A DNA stretch of 64,000 nucleotides from Bog-950 sp044228435 (lineage in GTDB: Bacteria; Bacteroidota; Bacteroidia; Chitinophagales; LD1). The notes under the pieces are model-generated. The model had not been told where the DNA came from, searched no databases, and saw only the letters and a list, made by a program, of their open reading frames with translations. Position 1 is the stretch's first letter. Every line of letters begins with the position of its first letter. The stretch covers positions 186,001 through 250,000 of the forward strand of contig JBGAUW010000003.1 in assembly GCA_044228435.1 (NCBI GenBank), read 5' to 3'. The position numbers were made by a program, and so were the translations under genes. Of the stretch, positions 50,799-59,483 are shown piece after piece.

Positions 50799-51953
50799 AT
50801 GCCCTTTCAAAAACAGCCCGGCCAAATCCGTCTTTTTCATATTCCCGGTTTTGATACCCTGCGTTTTTTTGCGGCCTCGGCCATTATTTTTTGCCACATA
50901 GAGCTGGTTAAATACTACCGTGGCTTACCTGCCCTGGTTAGCGAAACCACTATTTACGAAACCGGCAAACTGGCCGTAGGCGCATTTTTTGCGCTAAGCG
51001 GATTTTTAATTACCCGGCTTTTAATACAGGAGCAAAGCAAACATGGTAATATAAGCCTGCGCAATTTTTACATGCGGCGTATACTGCGCATTTGGCCTTT
51101 ATACTACTTGATTTTGTTGTTGGTCTTTTTCTTGTTGCCACACTTTCAAATTTTTCAGTTGCCTGTGCAATCGGCCGAACTGCAGAATAACCTTGTGCTT
51201 AAACTAATTTTTTGCCTGCTGCTGTTACCACAAATGCTACTGGTAAAGTTTGGGCCCATACCGGGTGCCGAGCAACTATGGACCATTGGCACCGAAGAGA
51301 TTTTTTATTTTTTATGGCCCCTTCTACTTAGCAAAACAAAGCATGCACTGCGTTGGGCCGGCTTAATCATTATTAGCTATTTGGTTATTCGTTTTTCGTT
51401 ATATCAATTCAGCGGCCATGCCCCGTGGCGGCAACATCCGGGCTTGCTTTATAGAACTTACCTCGTACTATATTATAACCGTATAGATTGCCTGCTATTG
51501 GGTGCCGGTGCCGCAATACTTACCTATAACCAACATAAATGGTGGCTGGCCTTAGTAGGTCACCGCTTGTTATGCATAATAGTAACAGCGTCTACTCTAT
51601 TGCTGTTCATTATGGGGGTAAACTTTATGCCCATTGATTATTTTTTTTACTCTTTGGCCTTTGCCTGGTTAATTTCTGCTATTGCGGTGGCACATTTTAA
51701 AAAGCCGGCGCAGACTTTTTTTACCGAAAAAATGGGCCGGGTATCGTATGGTATATACTTGTGGCATTTTATAATAGTATTGTTGGCTTTTGCTGCTAAA
51801 GATTTTTTTTACCCCCGCCCGCAAGAGCACCCCATTATAAACCAAGTTTTTTTGTATGTATTTGCCTATTTGTTCAGCTATTTGGCCGCATTAGTCAGCC
51901 ACTATTACTTCGAAACTTATTTTCTACAATTGAAGGAAAAATTTAGCCGCTAA
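50799..51953 (+). CDS. Acyltransferase family 3 membrane protein (OafA/YrhL-like)
   Basis: A 384-residue inner-membrane O-acyltransferase with about ten membrane segments. I start at 50799 (MPFQKQPGQIRLFHIPGFDT); an in-frame start further upstream would overlap trmB. The family marks are PGFDTLRFFAASAIIFCHIE (with the conserved His), GKLAVGAFFALSGFLITRLL and FYMRRILRIWPLYYLIL, where the RR-x-LRIWP motif is typical. The C-terminal FTEKMGRVSYGIYLWHFIIV closes the pattern. Such enzymes acetylate or acylate glycans of O-antigen, peptidoglycan or antibiotics. It stands alone, so the acceptor is not known. Confidence 0.94.
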   Translation: MPFQKQPGQIRLFHIPGFDTLRFFAASAIIFCHIELVKYYRGLPALVSETTIYETGKLAVGAFFALSGFLITRLLIQEQSKHGNISLRNFYMRRILRIWPLYYLILLLVFFLLPHFQIFQLPVQSAELQNNLVLKLIFCLLLLPQMLLVKFGPIPGAEQLWTIGTEEIFYFLWPLLLSKTKHALRWAGLIIISYLVIRFSLYQFSGHAPWRQHPGLLYRTYLVLYYNRIDCLLLGAGAAILTYNQHKWWLALVGHRLLCIIVTASTLLLFIMGVNFMPIDYFFYSLAFAWLISAIAVAHFKKPAQTFFTEKMGRVSYGIYLWHFIIVLLAFAAKDFFYPRPQEHPIINQVFLYVFAYLFSYLAALVSHYYFETYFLQLKEKFSR

Positions 51954-52018
51954 ATTATTTTTTGAAAGCAACGCTTTGGCCACTAAAAACGTTTTACAAA
52001 TAGCCTAACTTTATGTGT

Positions 52019-53503
52019 ATGAAACACCTTACCCTTTTATTACTTTTTGTAAGCGCTGCCCTTAAGGCGCAAATACCTAACAGCGATGTTGAACTTTGGG
52101 ATAATCAACCCGTGCTGCTACAATGGCAAACCAATAGCCGCCCGCTTACTTTACCTCCATATAACCCCTATGTAGTTGTAAAAGATACAGATGCTTTTTC
52201 GGGTACCTATTCAGCCAACTTTATTGGTAATGGTGTTTTTCATTCGTATGGCACCACTACATTTGCCATCAATAACCGGGCTTCATCGCTCGAACTGCAG
52301 TACAAACTGCTGTTTCCGGCATGTGTAAATGCTAACGGTAGCCAGGAAAAAGATACCGTTTCGGTATTGGTAGAAATTTTAAACGGCGGCAATGTAGTTG
52401 ACCAGGGATATCATGAGTTCAATACAACCAGCGTATTAAACTGGACTAATCTGCTTATACCTATTTCCAGTAACAGCCTTCAGTTCGATTCGTGTCGCAT
52501 TAGTATTACCGGCGGTAAAGTATATGGTGGCTGCGGCATTGTTGCTGCTGCTACTGAATTTAAAGTAGATCACTTAACTTTAAACAGCTCACCGGCATGC
52601 AACACTACCGGTGTAGTGGTAGAAGGGCTTAGCTGCTTGCTTATTGATACCGGCACGGGCAACTTATTAATGCCATGCAACCTTTCCCTGTTTGACGAAG
52701 GTTTTAAAATAGGCGATACTCTTCATTTTTCTTATGCTCCAAACAACTGTGCTTCTATTTGCATGCAGGGGGACGGTGTAGACATTACCTGCCTGGATAC
52801 CGGAGGGGTGCAACCGCCTGTTTGTAATGCGGGCGTTACGCTGCAAAAACTAAATCCTACATCACACTTGGCTACCAACGGAAAAATGAAGGCATTAACA
52901 AGCGGACTTACTGCCCCCATAACCTTTACATGGAGCAACGGAGAAAGCGGTATTGGTTTAGACACTATAGATAGCTTGTACGAAGGTGCATATTGCGTTA
53001 TCGTTTCCGATGTAAATAACTGCACCGCAAGGGCCTGCGACACCCTTATTGGCGGCGACGTTTGTATAGATAGCTCCCTGATATGTCCACCGGGCAGCTT
53101 ATGCTGCGATGCGCCGTTTGTTGATCCTGTATGCGGTTGCGATAGCGTAACTTACACCAACGCCTGCATAGCCACTAACCTAAACGGCGTAACCGGATAT
53201 GCTATCGGGCCATGCTTAAACACAGCTATCAATAATGATAAAGATATTACATCGGGGCTTGTGCTTTCGCCGGTTCCGGTTAAAGACAAGCTTAGTATTG
53301 CCTATACTATGCGCTACTCCGGCAATACACAAATTCAAATTACGGATATTTTAGGCCGGCGGGTTAAGGATAGCGGTAAAAATTTCGAAACACCGGGGCT
53401 ATACAAAACAACCATAGACCTTACCGACTTAAGACGCGGCATTTACTTTATAGAGGTAAAAAATGAAGCAGAGCGAAAAATTAAAAAGTTTGTGGTAGAA
53501 TAG
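52019..53503 (+). CDS. T9SS cargo protein with Kazal-type inhibitor domain
   Basis: A 494-residue secreted protein. The signal peptide is MKHLTLLLLFVSAALKAQ; an in-frame ATG two codons earlier is possible. The mature N-terminus (about 20-190) is a beta-sandwich resembling a carbohydrate-binding module (PNSDVELWDNQPVLLQW). A SprB-like repeat follows at about 275-340 (APITFTWSNGESGIGLDTID). A Kazal-type domain is at about 343-395, with CIDSSLICPPGSLCC and DPVCGCDSVTYTNACIATN. The last 80 residues are a T9SS type A sorting domain (LVLSPVPVKDKLSIAYTMRY; LRRGIYFIEVKNE). The Kazal fold inhibits serine proteases, so it may protect the cell surface from proteolysis or bind a ligand. Confidence 0.88.
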   Translation: MKHLTLLLLFVSAALKAQIPNSDVELWDNQPVLLQWQTNSRPLTLPPYNPYVVVKDTDAFSGTYSANFIGNGVFHSYGTTTFAINNRASSLELQYKLLFPACVNANGSQEKDTVSVLVEILNGGNVVDQGYHEFNTTSVLNWTNLLIPISSNSLQFDSCRISITGGKVYGGCGIVAAATEFKVDHLTLNSSPACNTTGVVVEGLSCLLIDTGTGNLLMPCNLSLFDEGFKIGDTLHFSYAPNNCASICMQGDGVDITCLDTGGVQPPVCNAGVTLQKLNPTSHLATNGKMKALTSGLTAPITFTWSNGESGIGLDTIDSLYEGAYCVIVSDVNNCTARACDTLIGGDVCIDSSLICPPGSLCCDAPFVDPVCGCDSVTYTNACIATNLNGVTGYAIGPCLNTAINNDKDITSGLVLSPVPVKDKLSIAYTMRYSGNTQIQITDILGRRVKDSGKNFETPGLYKTTIDLTDLRRGIYFIEVKNEAERKIKKFVVE

Positions 53504-53540
53504 ACTTTGCATCCGCACCCACTTTAGTTACAGGAACTGT

Positions 53541-54848
53541 TTAATTTAAACCATACTTTTTCGAAAACTTGCTATTCAGTTCTTTCTGCTTATTGTTCAG
53601 GTCTATTTGCCTGCCATCAATAAAAGCATACTCTATGTTAGATGTGCGCATATCCAACACATCGCCGGCCGATACAATTAACGACGCTGCCTTACCAGTT
53701 TCGATAGTACCCAGTTGAGCATCTACACCTATAATTTTAGCTACGTTGCTGGTTATGGTTGCCAATGCCTGTTCTTTGGTTAAACCATAGGCCACCGTAG
53801 TGCCTGCATTAAAGCCCAGGTTACGTTGTTGCCAAAAGCCACCCGGTATAGTAATACAAAAAAGCACACCGGCCTTCTGCAGTATTGCCGGGGTTTTAAA
53901 AGGCTGGTCTATATCTGCATCGGCGTTGGCAGGCAGGTCATGCGTTTTGCCCAGCATCACCGGTATTTTCTTTAGTGCCAGTTCTTCTGCTATCATATAA
54001 CTTTCGGCACCACCTACTATTACCACCTTTACACTAAACTCTTCGGCAAACGCCAGCACATGCTGAATTTCTTTCGCCCGGTCCGCGTTCACATACAAAT
54101 TCTTCGAACGGTCGAACAAGCCCTTCATAGCTTCGAAACGTAAATTTGTTTTGGCATGTGTGCCTGCATCATAGTAGCTTTTTGCTTCGCGGAAATAATC
54201 CTTAATGGTATTTACCTGCTTGTCGTAATCCTTATTGGCTTTAGGCGCCGAAGGCTCTGCCCACCAACCACCACCCGAAACTAAACCGGGCCAACCCATC
54301 CATACACCATCTTCTTTCACCAAAGCGTCTTCCCAGTTCCAGGCGTCTAACTGCACAAGGGCCGAGGTGCCTGCAATGTATCCGTACTGCGGTGTTGATT
54401 GTGCATACAGTATACCATTACTGCGTACGGTAGGTGTAACACGGCTATCGGTGTTGTAGGCTACAATAGCCCGGGCATCTGGATTAAAATCGCCTACCTC
54501 GGCATAATCGTTCGTAGCACGCACTGCTTCAATTTCATCTAAGCCTACTTTAGTGTTAGCCGCAATAATACCCGGGTAAATGTGTTTACCCGTGCAGTCT
54601 ATTACCTTTCCCATGGTCTCATCGGTTTTAAACGATGGGCTCTCGGCTACTAAAGTTATTTTTCCATCATTAAAAGCAACCGTTGCATTTTGCAACACCT
54701 TTCCGTTACCGGTGTGTACGGTAGCATTAGTCAGGTAAACACTTTTAGTTTGCTTAGCCGCCGGTGCAGGTACTTCGCTTTGCGCTAAAGCACAAAGGTG
54801 AAAAGTGAAAAGTGAAAAAGTTACAAAGATTATATTCTTAAAGTTCAT
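53541..54848 (-). CDS. Exported amidohydrolase-like protein lacking the HxH motif
   Basis: A 435-residue exported member of the amidohydrolase (imidazolonepropionase-like) family. The signal peptide is about 1-22 (MNFKNIIFVTFSLFTFHLCA, continuing LAQ). The fold marks are VYLTNATVHTGNGKVLQNAT, KHIYPGIIAANTKVGLDEIE and, near the end, GTIETGKAASLIVSAGDVLD. Where active enzymes have PGFIDxHxH, this one has PGIIAANTK, so both metal-binding His are lost, and the later His/Asp ligands are also poorly matched. It lies 45 bases downstream of the 1005-residue amidohydrolase gene, whose second domain keeps the HxH, so this is probably an inactive partner subunit or pseudo-enzyme in the same operon. Confidence 0.88.
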   Translation of the reverse strand: MNFKNIIFVTFSLFTFHLCALAQSEVPAPAAKQTKSVYLTNATVHTGNGKVLQNATVAFNDGKITLVAESPSFKTDETMGKVIDCTGKHIYPGIIAANTKVGLDEIEAVRATNDYAEVGDFNPDARAIVAYNTDSRVTPTVRSNGILYAQSTPQYGYIAGTSALVQLDAWNWEDALVKEDGVWMGWPGLVSGGGWWAEPSAPKANKDYDKQVNTIKDYFREAKSYYDAGTHAKTNLRFEAMKGLFDRSKNLYVNADRAKEIQHVLAFAEEFSVKVVIVGGAESYMIAEELALKKIPVMLGKTHDLPANADADIDQPFKTPAILQKAGVLFCITIPGGFWQQRNLGFNAGTTVAYGLTKEQALATITSNVAKIIGVDAQLGTIETGKAASLIVSAGDVLDMRTSNIEYAFIDGRQIDLNNKQKELNSKFSKKYGLN

Positions 54849-54893
54849 ACAATAGTTTTAGTTATAATTAAAAGCATTTAAAACTTTCGGTTA

Positions 54894-57800
54894 TTACTCA
54901 AAATGATCACCGTGTCCACAGTCATAACTAAAGTTTCCTTTAGGTGCAGGTTCCTGGGTGGGTGCGCCACCCTTCTTGTCATCTAACATTTTTTGAATAA
55001 TTCGCGCACGCTCTTTCTGAATATACTCTCTGGCTTTCGCATCTTTCTCTATATCAAAAAACAAAATACCATCTACAAAAGTCTTTTCGGCTTTGGCATA
55101 AACCGAAAGCGGGTTATCGCTCCATACTACGATGTCGGCATCTTTGCCTGCTTTAATTGAACCCATGCGATTATCCAGGTGCAGCATTTTAGCCGGGTTA
55201 TAGGTGCACATTTTCCAGGCCTGCTCTTCGGTAAGTCCACCGTATTTTACACTCTTGGCGGCTTCCTGGTTAAGGCGGCGGGCCATTTCGGCATCATCTG
55301 AATTAATGGCGGTAGTTATACCGGCTTTGGTAAGTATAGCCGCGTTATATGGTATAGCATCTATTACTTCATACTTATAAGCCCACCAATCGGCAAAGGT
55401 AGATGCATTTACACCATGCGCCTTCATCTTATCGGCCACCTTATAACCTTCCAATATGTGCGTAAAGGTATTTACCTTAAACCCGAACGAATCGGCTACA
55501 TGCATCAACATATTTATTTCGCTTTGCACATAACTATGGCAGGTTATAAAACGTTTGCGCTCTAAAATCTCCTTCAAGGCATCCAGTTCCAAATCTCTTC
55601 TCACTGCTCCGGCTGTTAAGCCTCCGCCTTTGGCGGATTGGGGGTTGTATTCTTTCGCCTTACTAAAGTAGTTGTAGTAAGTCTGCTCTACCCCCATTCG
55701 CGTTTGCGGATAGCGCACACGGCTGTGGTCGCCCCAGTTACTTTGCTTTACGTTTTCGCCTAGCGCAAATTTTATAAAGCCATCTGCCCCCTCTATCTTC
55801 ATTTTTTCGGGTGTATATCCCCAGCGCAACTTTATTAAAGCGCTTTGCCCTCCTATGGGGTTAGCGGAACCATGCAACAACTGCGCACCGGTAACACCCC
55901 CGGCCAGCTGTCGGTAAATATTAATATCCTCACCGGTAACCACATCTCCAATACGCACTTCGGCGCTGCTGGCTTCAGTCCCTTCATTTACTCCTTCCGA
56001 TATTGCTATATGGCTATGCTCGTCAATAATACCACTGGTTACTGCTTTACCGGTGGCATCTAATATCTTACAATCAGCACAGGCCAGTCCTTTACCAACG
56101 GCGCTTATTTTACCCCCGCGTATAACCACATCCGTGTTAGCTACTATGCCTTCGCTTTCATTGGTCCAAACCGTACCATTCTTAATCAGGTAGTTTTCCT
56201 GCACCGGCACCTGTTCGTTGCCATGTGCAGTAAAAGGATAAATTAACTTACCCAGGTTTTTGGTTAAGTCAGTCGAATCCTTTTTAGGCTTACTCGTATC
56301 CGCTTCCGGCCCCTTTACTTGCACGGCATTCCAGGTTATCCATTCGCCATTAGCAAGCTGGCCTTTGCCACTCCAGGTTTTCTTTGCAAAATCAATCGTT
56401 CCGCTTAAGCGGATTTTATTTTGTTCCGCCTTTTTAACGGGGTTAAACGATAATGTTACATCGTTATCTTTTACCGTTAACTTTACATCGGGCTTGGTAG
56501 TATCGGGCAAAAGCAGGTTGGCCTTCGGCGAACCCACATCGCCGCTTACTTTCAATTTGTATTTAAACACCTCGCTGCTGCCGGTGTAAACAAGGTCATA
56601 TTCACCGCGTATATCTTTTGCCTCAAACGCTTTTATTTCGTAGCGTTTGCCCTGTACCCAATTCTCATTTATCTCGCATTTATCATCAAACAACGGCTTA
56701 CTGGTTATAAAAAAGTTAGCCAGTTTACCAGCATCTAAAGAGCCTACCTTATCGTAGACATTAATAAAGCTGGCTGGGTTATAGGTAAGAGCCTTTAGCG
56801 CTACCGAAGAATCTAATCCGTATTTTACAGCCTTGCGTAAAGCGCCTAAAAACTCATCCCGCTTTTCTAAATCGCTGGTGGTTAGTGCAAATTCAATTCC
56901 TGCTTTCGCTAACGAAGCACAATTAGTAGGGGCCAATTCCCAATGCTTTAACTCTTCCAGCGAAATCCAATTAGCCTTATAAGGGTCTTCTACCTCAAAC
57001 GCCTTCGGAAAATTAAGGGTAGTAATAAGCTTGGCATTCGATTTTTTTACTTCTTCTACCCTTTGGTATTCATCTCCTTTGGCTTTAATAATGTATTGCA
57101 CGCCAAACTCGTCGCCAATTTTATCGGCTCGCAAAATTTTCTGCCAATCGCCAAGGGCATCAAAAATTTGTGGCAAAGCCTGTTGCTTATTCCATTCCTC
57201 CAGGTTAATGTTAAACTCCTTTTTATCGGTAGCGGCCTTATACCACTGCGCATCGTAATAAGTTTGGCGTATAAGCGCAATAGAGCCCATCAATGAACTT
57301 GGATAATCCTGCGTAGAGCTGCCTTTACTAAAAGAGTAGTTGGCGCTGGCATCGCCTTTAACAAGCACAAAATTTTCTTTACCTGCATTTAGGGTAACTA
57401 CTGCACCGGTGCCACGGGCTATACCGTCTTTTTTATGGGTAAGCACTGTGCCAAAACCAATTTTGCGCAGTTCTTCCGCAGCCTTATCATTTACCGTAAA
57501 AATACGGGCGGCACTAAAGTCAGTATGTATAGCCTGGTTCCATCCATAGGCGCCCTTTATGTTCGATTCCATCTGTGGGTCTTCATTCCACTTTGCCTTT
57601 GCCACTTCGGGCATACCGTAATCCGAAAAAATATCGATGAATGAAGGATAGATAAATTTACCTTTTGCATCGTGAATAATAGTGCCTTTAGGCAATGCTA
57701 CATTCTTACCGGCATCTACTATTTTACCATCGCGGATAAGCAGGGTTGCCGAATCCAGTTTGGTATTATAGTTTTTCCAGATGGTAGCATTTACAAAAGC

Positions 57801-57911
57801 ATGCATGCCCTCGCGGTAGTCATCGGGCCCATTGGTTTTAAAGGTGGTTTCCTGTGCAGAAATGGTAATGAATAAAAACAGCAAGCTCGCCAGAGAAAAA
57901 ATTGAACGCAT
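54894..57911 (-). CDS. Exported tandem amidohydrolase with one degenerate and one intact domain
   Basis: A 1005-residue exported protein. The signal peptide is MRSIFSLASLLFLFITISAQ. Residues about 30-430 form a first amidohydrolase-like domain in which PxFxDxHxH is replaced by FIYPSFIDIFSDYG, with no HxH. A beta linker (about 430-560) follows. The second amidohydrolase domain (about 580-990) has the metal-binding HSH at about residues 631-633 in IIDEHSHIAISEG, with later His in CHSYVQSEIN and FTHILEGYK and the Asp in TAINSDDAEMARR. The end, ADIVVWSDNPLSVYAKAEKT, is the usual closing sandwich. Catalysis should therefore come from the second domain. It is first in a two-gene operon with 53541-54848. 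The substrate is unknown, but peptidase- or lactamase-like cleavage is typical of the family. Confidence 0.92.
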   Translation of the reverse strand: MRSIFSLASLLFLFITISAQETTFKTNGPDDYREGMHAFVNATIWKNYNTKLDSATLLIRDGKIVDAGKNVALPKGTIIHDAKGKFIYPSFIDIFSDYGMPEVAKAKWNEDPQMESNIKGAYGWNQAIHTDFSAARIFTVNDKAAEELRKIGFGTVLTHKKDGIARGTGAVVTLNAGKENFVLVKGDASANYSFSKGSSTQDYPSSLMGSIALIRQTYYDAQWYKAATDKKEFNINLEEWNKQQALPQIFDALGDWQKILRADKIGDEFGVQYIIKAKGDEYQRVEEVKKSNAKLITTLNFPKAFEVEDPYKANWISLEELKHWELAPTNCASLAKAGIEFALTTSDLEKRDEFLGALRKAVKYGLDSSVALKALTYNPASFINVYDKVGSLDAGKLANFFITSKPLFDDKCEINENWVQGKRYEIKAFEAKDIRGEYDLVYTGSSEVFKYKLKVSGDVGSPKANLLLPDTTKPDVKLTVKDNDVTLSFNPVKKAEQNKIRLSGTIDFAKKTWSGKGQLANGEWITWNAVQVKGPEADTSKPKKDSTDLTKNLGKLIYPFTAHGNEQVPVQENYLIKNGTVWTNESEGIVANTDVVIRGGKISAVGKGLACADCKILDATGKAVTSGIIDEHSHIAISEGVNEGTEASSAEVRIGDVVTGEDINIYRQLAGGVTGAQLLHGSANPIGGQSALIKLRWGYTPEKMKIEGADGFIKFALGENVKQSNWGDHSRVRYPQTRMGVEQTYYNYFSKAKEYNPQSAKGGGLTAGAVRRDLELDALKEILERKRFITCHSYVQSEINMLMHVADSFGFKVNTFTHILEGYKVADKMKAHGVNASTFADWWAYKYEVIDAIPYNAAILTKAGITTAINSDDAEMARRLNQEAAKSVKYGGLTEEQAWKMCTYNPAKMLHLDNRMGSIKAGKDADIVVWSDNPLSVYAKAEKTFVDGILFFDIEKDAKAREYIQKERARIIQKMLDDKKGGAPTQEPAPKGNFSYDCGHGDHFE

Positions 57912-57958
57912 AGGGGGTGATTATATAGCTGCGAACTTAAAAGAAAAAGGTTACCTAT

Positions 57959-59392
57959 TTACTGGTAAACCTTTAGTTTTTCCTGCAACCAGTTTTTATC
58001 GGCCAGCCCCCGGGCGCTTTCAATTTGTTGGGCTATGCCCGCAATGGCCTTTTTATCGCGCGGGCGCAGGTTTATAAGCTTTTTACTAATACGCAGCAGG
58101 TTATTATAGTTATTGCGGTGCTGCTCCGATACATTTTTTCGCCTTTGAATAAACATCCGAAAACTGTAATAATGGTTCAAAAAAGCCTCTTTTTCATCCA
58201 GCTCGTAATAGCATTTTAACATTAGTGCACGCGCATCCAGCCCGTAAAACAAATCGGCCAGCTCTACTTTTTGCAGACTTAGCAAAGCCTTATCAAACTT
58301 ACCGGTATGGAAATAATAATTGGCCAAATTATAATGGAATGCATTTTCGCGCACCACTTTATTCAGCATGGGTTTATATTCTTCTATAAACCCTTCTACC
58401 CATTCATATCTTTTAATCCGCAGTGCCGTAGTTACAATGTTTTTATAGTTACGCTCGTTTATTTCGCCGTTAACCAGCAAAACTCTTTTCTGTAATCCCT
58501 GCTCATACAAATCAAAAAGCTCGCTATAAAACTTGCCATTGCCGCTGTTTATACGGGCTATGCAAAAGTTTCGCGCGTAGCCAAAAAGCTCCGCCAGGTT
58601 TTGGTCCTCGAAGCGGTACCCCTGGCCTGCAATAATTTTTTTAAGTGTAAAATAATGCGGCTCACTTTTGGCTGTAAGTAGGGCATACACGGCTGTGTAT
58701 GCCTGTATAAATTCATTGTTAGCCATTACCGGCGCCTGCGCCAGTTGTAATGTTTCTTTTTCAAAAAAACATTTGGTGTTTGTTCCAAACACGTTGTTAT
58801 CGTTGGCAGCCAGGCACATTTGCCGCAATTTCTCTATCACGTAATAGGTGTCCAGTCCACCAGGTTGGTGCTTGGGATTTTGAGCTACATACTTCGAATA
58901 CTCTTTTAATGAGCCCGAATGCAACTCCTCCATCAATTCGGCATTAAAATGCTGTTCTAAATAATGTTGCGGGCTTATTACGTAAGATCTGGCGGTTTTA
59001 CCTCCTTTTATTTTCCGCCCTAACCATGCCTTACTTTCCTCTGCCCCCCGTAGGGTGTAATACTCATTAACCACATGAATGTATTGTGGCTTATCTTTCA
59101 ATATTTGGTTGGCATAAATGAACTCCTCAATGGCAACTACTAAATCCGACACTATGTAATAGAACCTCTTTTCGTTATAAGCAGCCTTTGGATAAATAAA
59201 TTTCCAGGCTGTTTTTCTGTCATAACTTACATCGCCATTAAGCGCAGATGTTATAAAAAGGTGCATAGTGGCCAGGCTGCTATCGCGGTTAAAATAAGGG
59301 GATTGAAGATACCGGCCCAAATCACGCTTCTCAGTCTCCGATAATATCCGATACAATTCTTCGACACGCGTTCCGAATGAAAGATTACTCAT
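57959..59392 (-). CDS. Helical-repeat cytoplasmic protein, function unknown (paralogue B)
   Basis: A 477-residue soluble, mostly alpha-helical protein without signal peptide. LYRILSETEKRDLGRYLQSP (from residue 13) aligns to the first block of the protein at 18482-19951, and YPKAAYNEKRFYY to its second block. The remainder is built of helix pairs that resemble degenerate TPRs, for example FHYNLANYYFHTGKFDKALL and LDARALMLKCYYELDEKEAF. No catalytic motif is seen. It is divergent from the T9SS gene at 59484, with 91 bases between the starts. A Bacteroidota-type promoter can be placed in that gap for this gene (see 59412-59444). It is not co-transcribed with the downstream amidohydrolase genes for certain, but they follow at 47 bases on the same strand. 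Confidence 0.82.
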   Translation of the reverse strand: MSNLSFGTRVEELYRILSETEKRDLGRYLQSPYFNRDSSLATMHLFITSALNGDVSYDRKTAWKFIYPKAAYNEKRFYYIVSDLVVAIEEFIYANQILKDKPQYIHVVNEYYTLRGAEESKAWLGRKIKGGKTARSYVISPQHYLEQHFNAELMEELHSGSLKEYSKYVAQNPKHQPGGLDTYYVIEKLRQMCLAANDNNVFGTNTKCFFEKETLQLAQAPVMANNEFIQAYTAVYALLTAKSEPHYFTLKKIIAGQGYRFEDQNLAELFGYARNFCIARINSGNGKFYSELFDLYEQGLQKRVLLVNGEINERNYKNIVTTALRIKRYEWVEGFIEEYKPMLNKVVRENAFHYNLANYYFHTGKFDKALLSLQKVELADLFYGLDARALMLKCYYELDEKEAFLNHYYSFRMFIQRRKNVSEQHRNNYNNLLRISKKLINLRPRDKKAIAGIAQQIESARGLADKNWLQEKLKVYQ

Positions 59393-59411
59393 ATTATATA
59401 TTAAAATATCC

Positions 59412-59444
59412 GAAAGATAGTAAATTTTGTATCATTTTTAGCAA
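59412..59444 (-). promoter_or_regulatory. Candidate promoter for paralogue B
   Basis: On the minus strand TTG (59442-59444) is followed after 22 bases by TATCTTTC (59412-59419), a one-mismatch copy of the Bacteroidota TAnnTTTG -7 element. The ATG at 59392 is 19 bases further on. The spacing is that expected for the primary sigma factor of this phylum. Confidence 0.4.
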
Positions 59445-59483
59445 TTCTCCATTTACATATTTGTATCGTCAAAAGGAGTGTAT

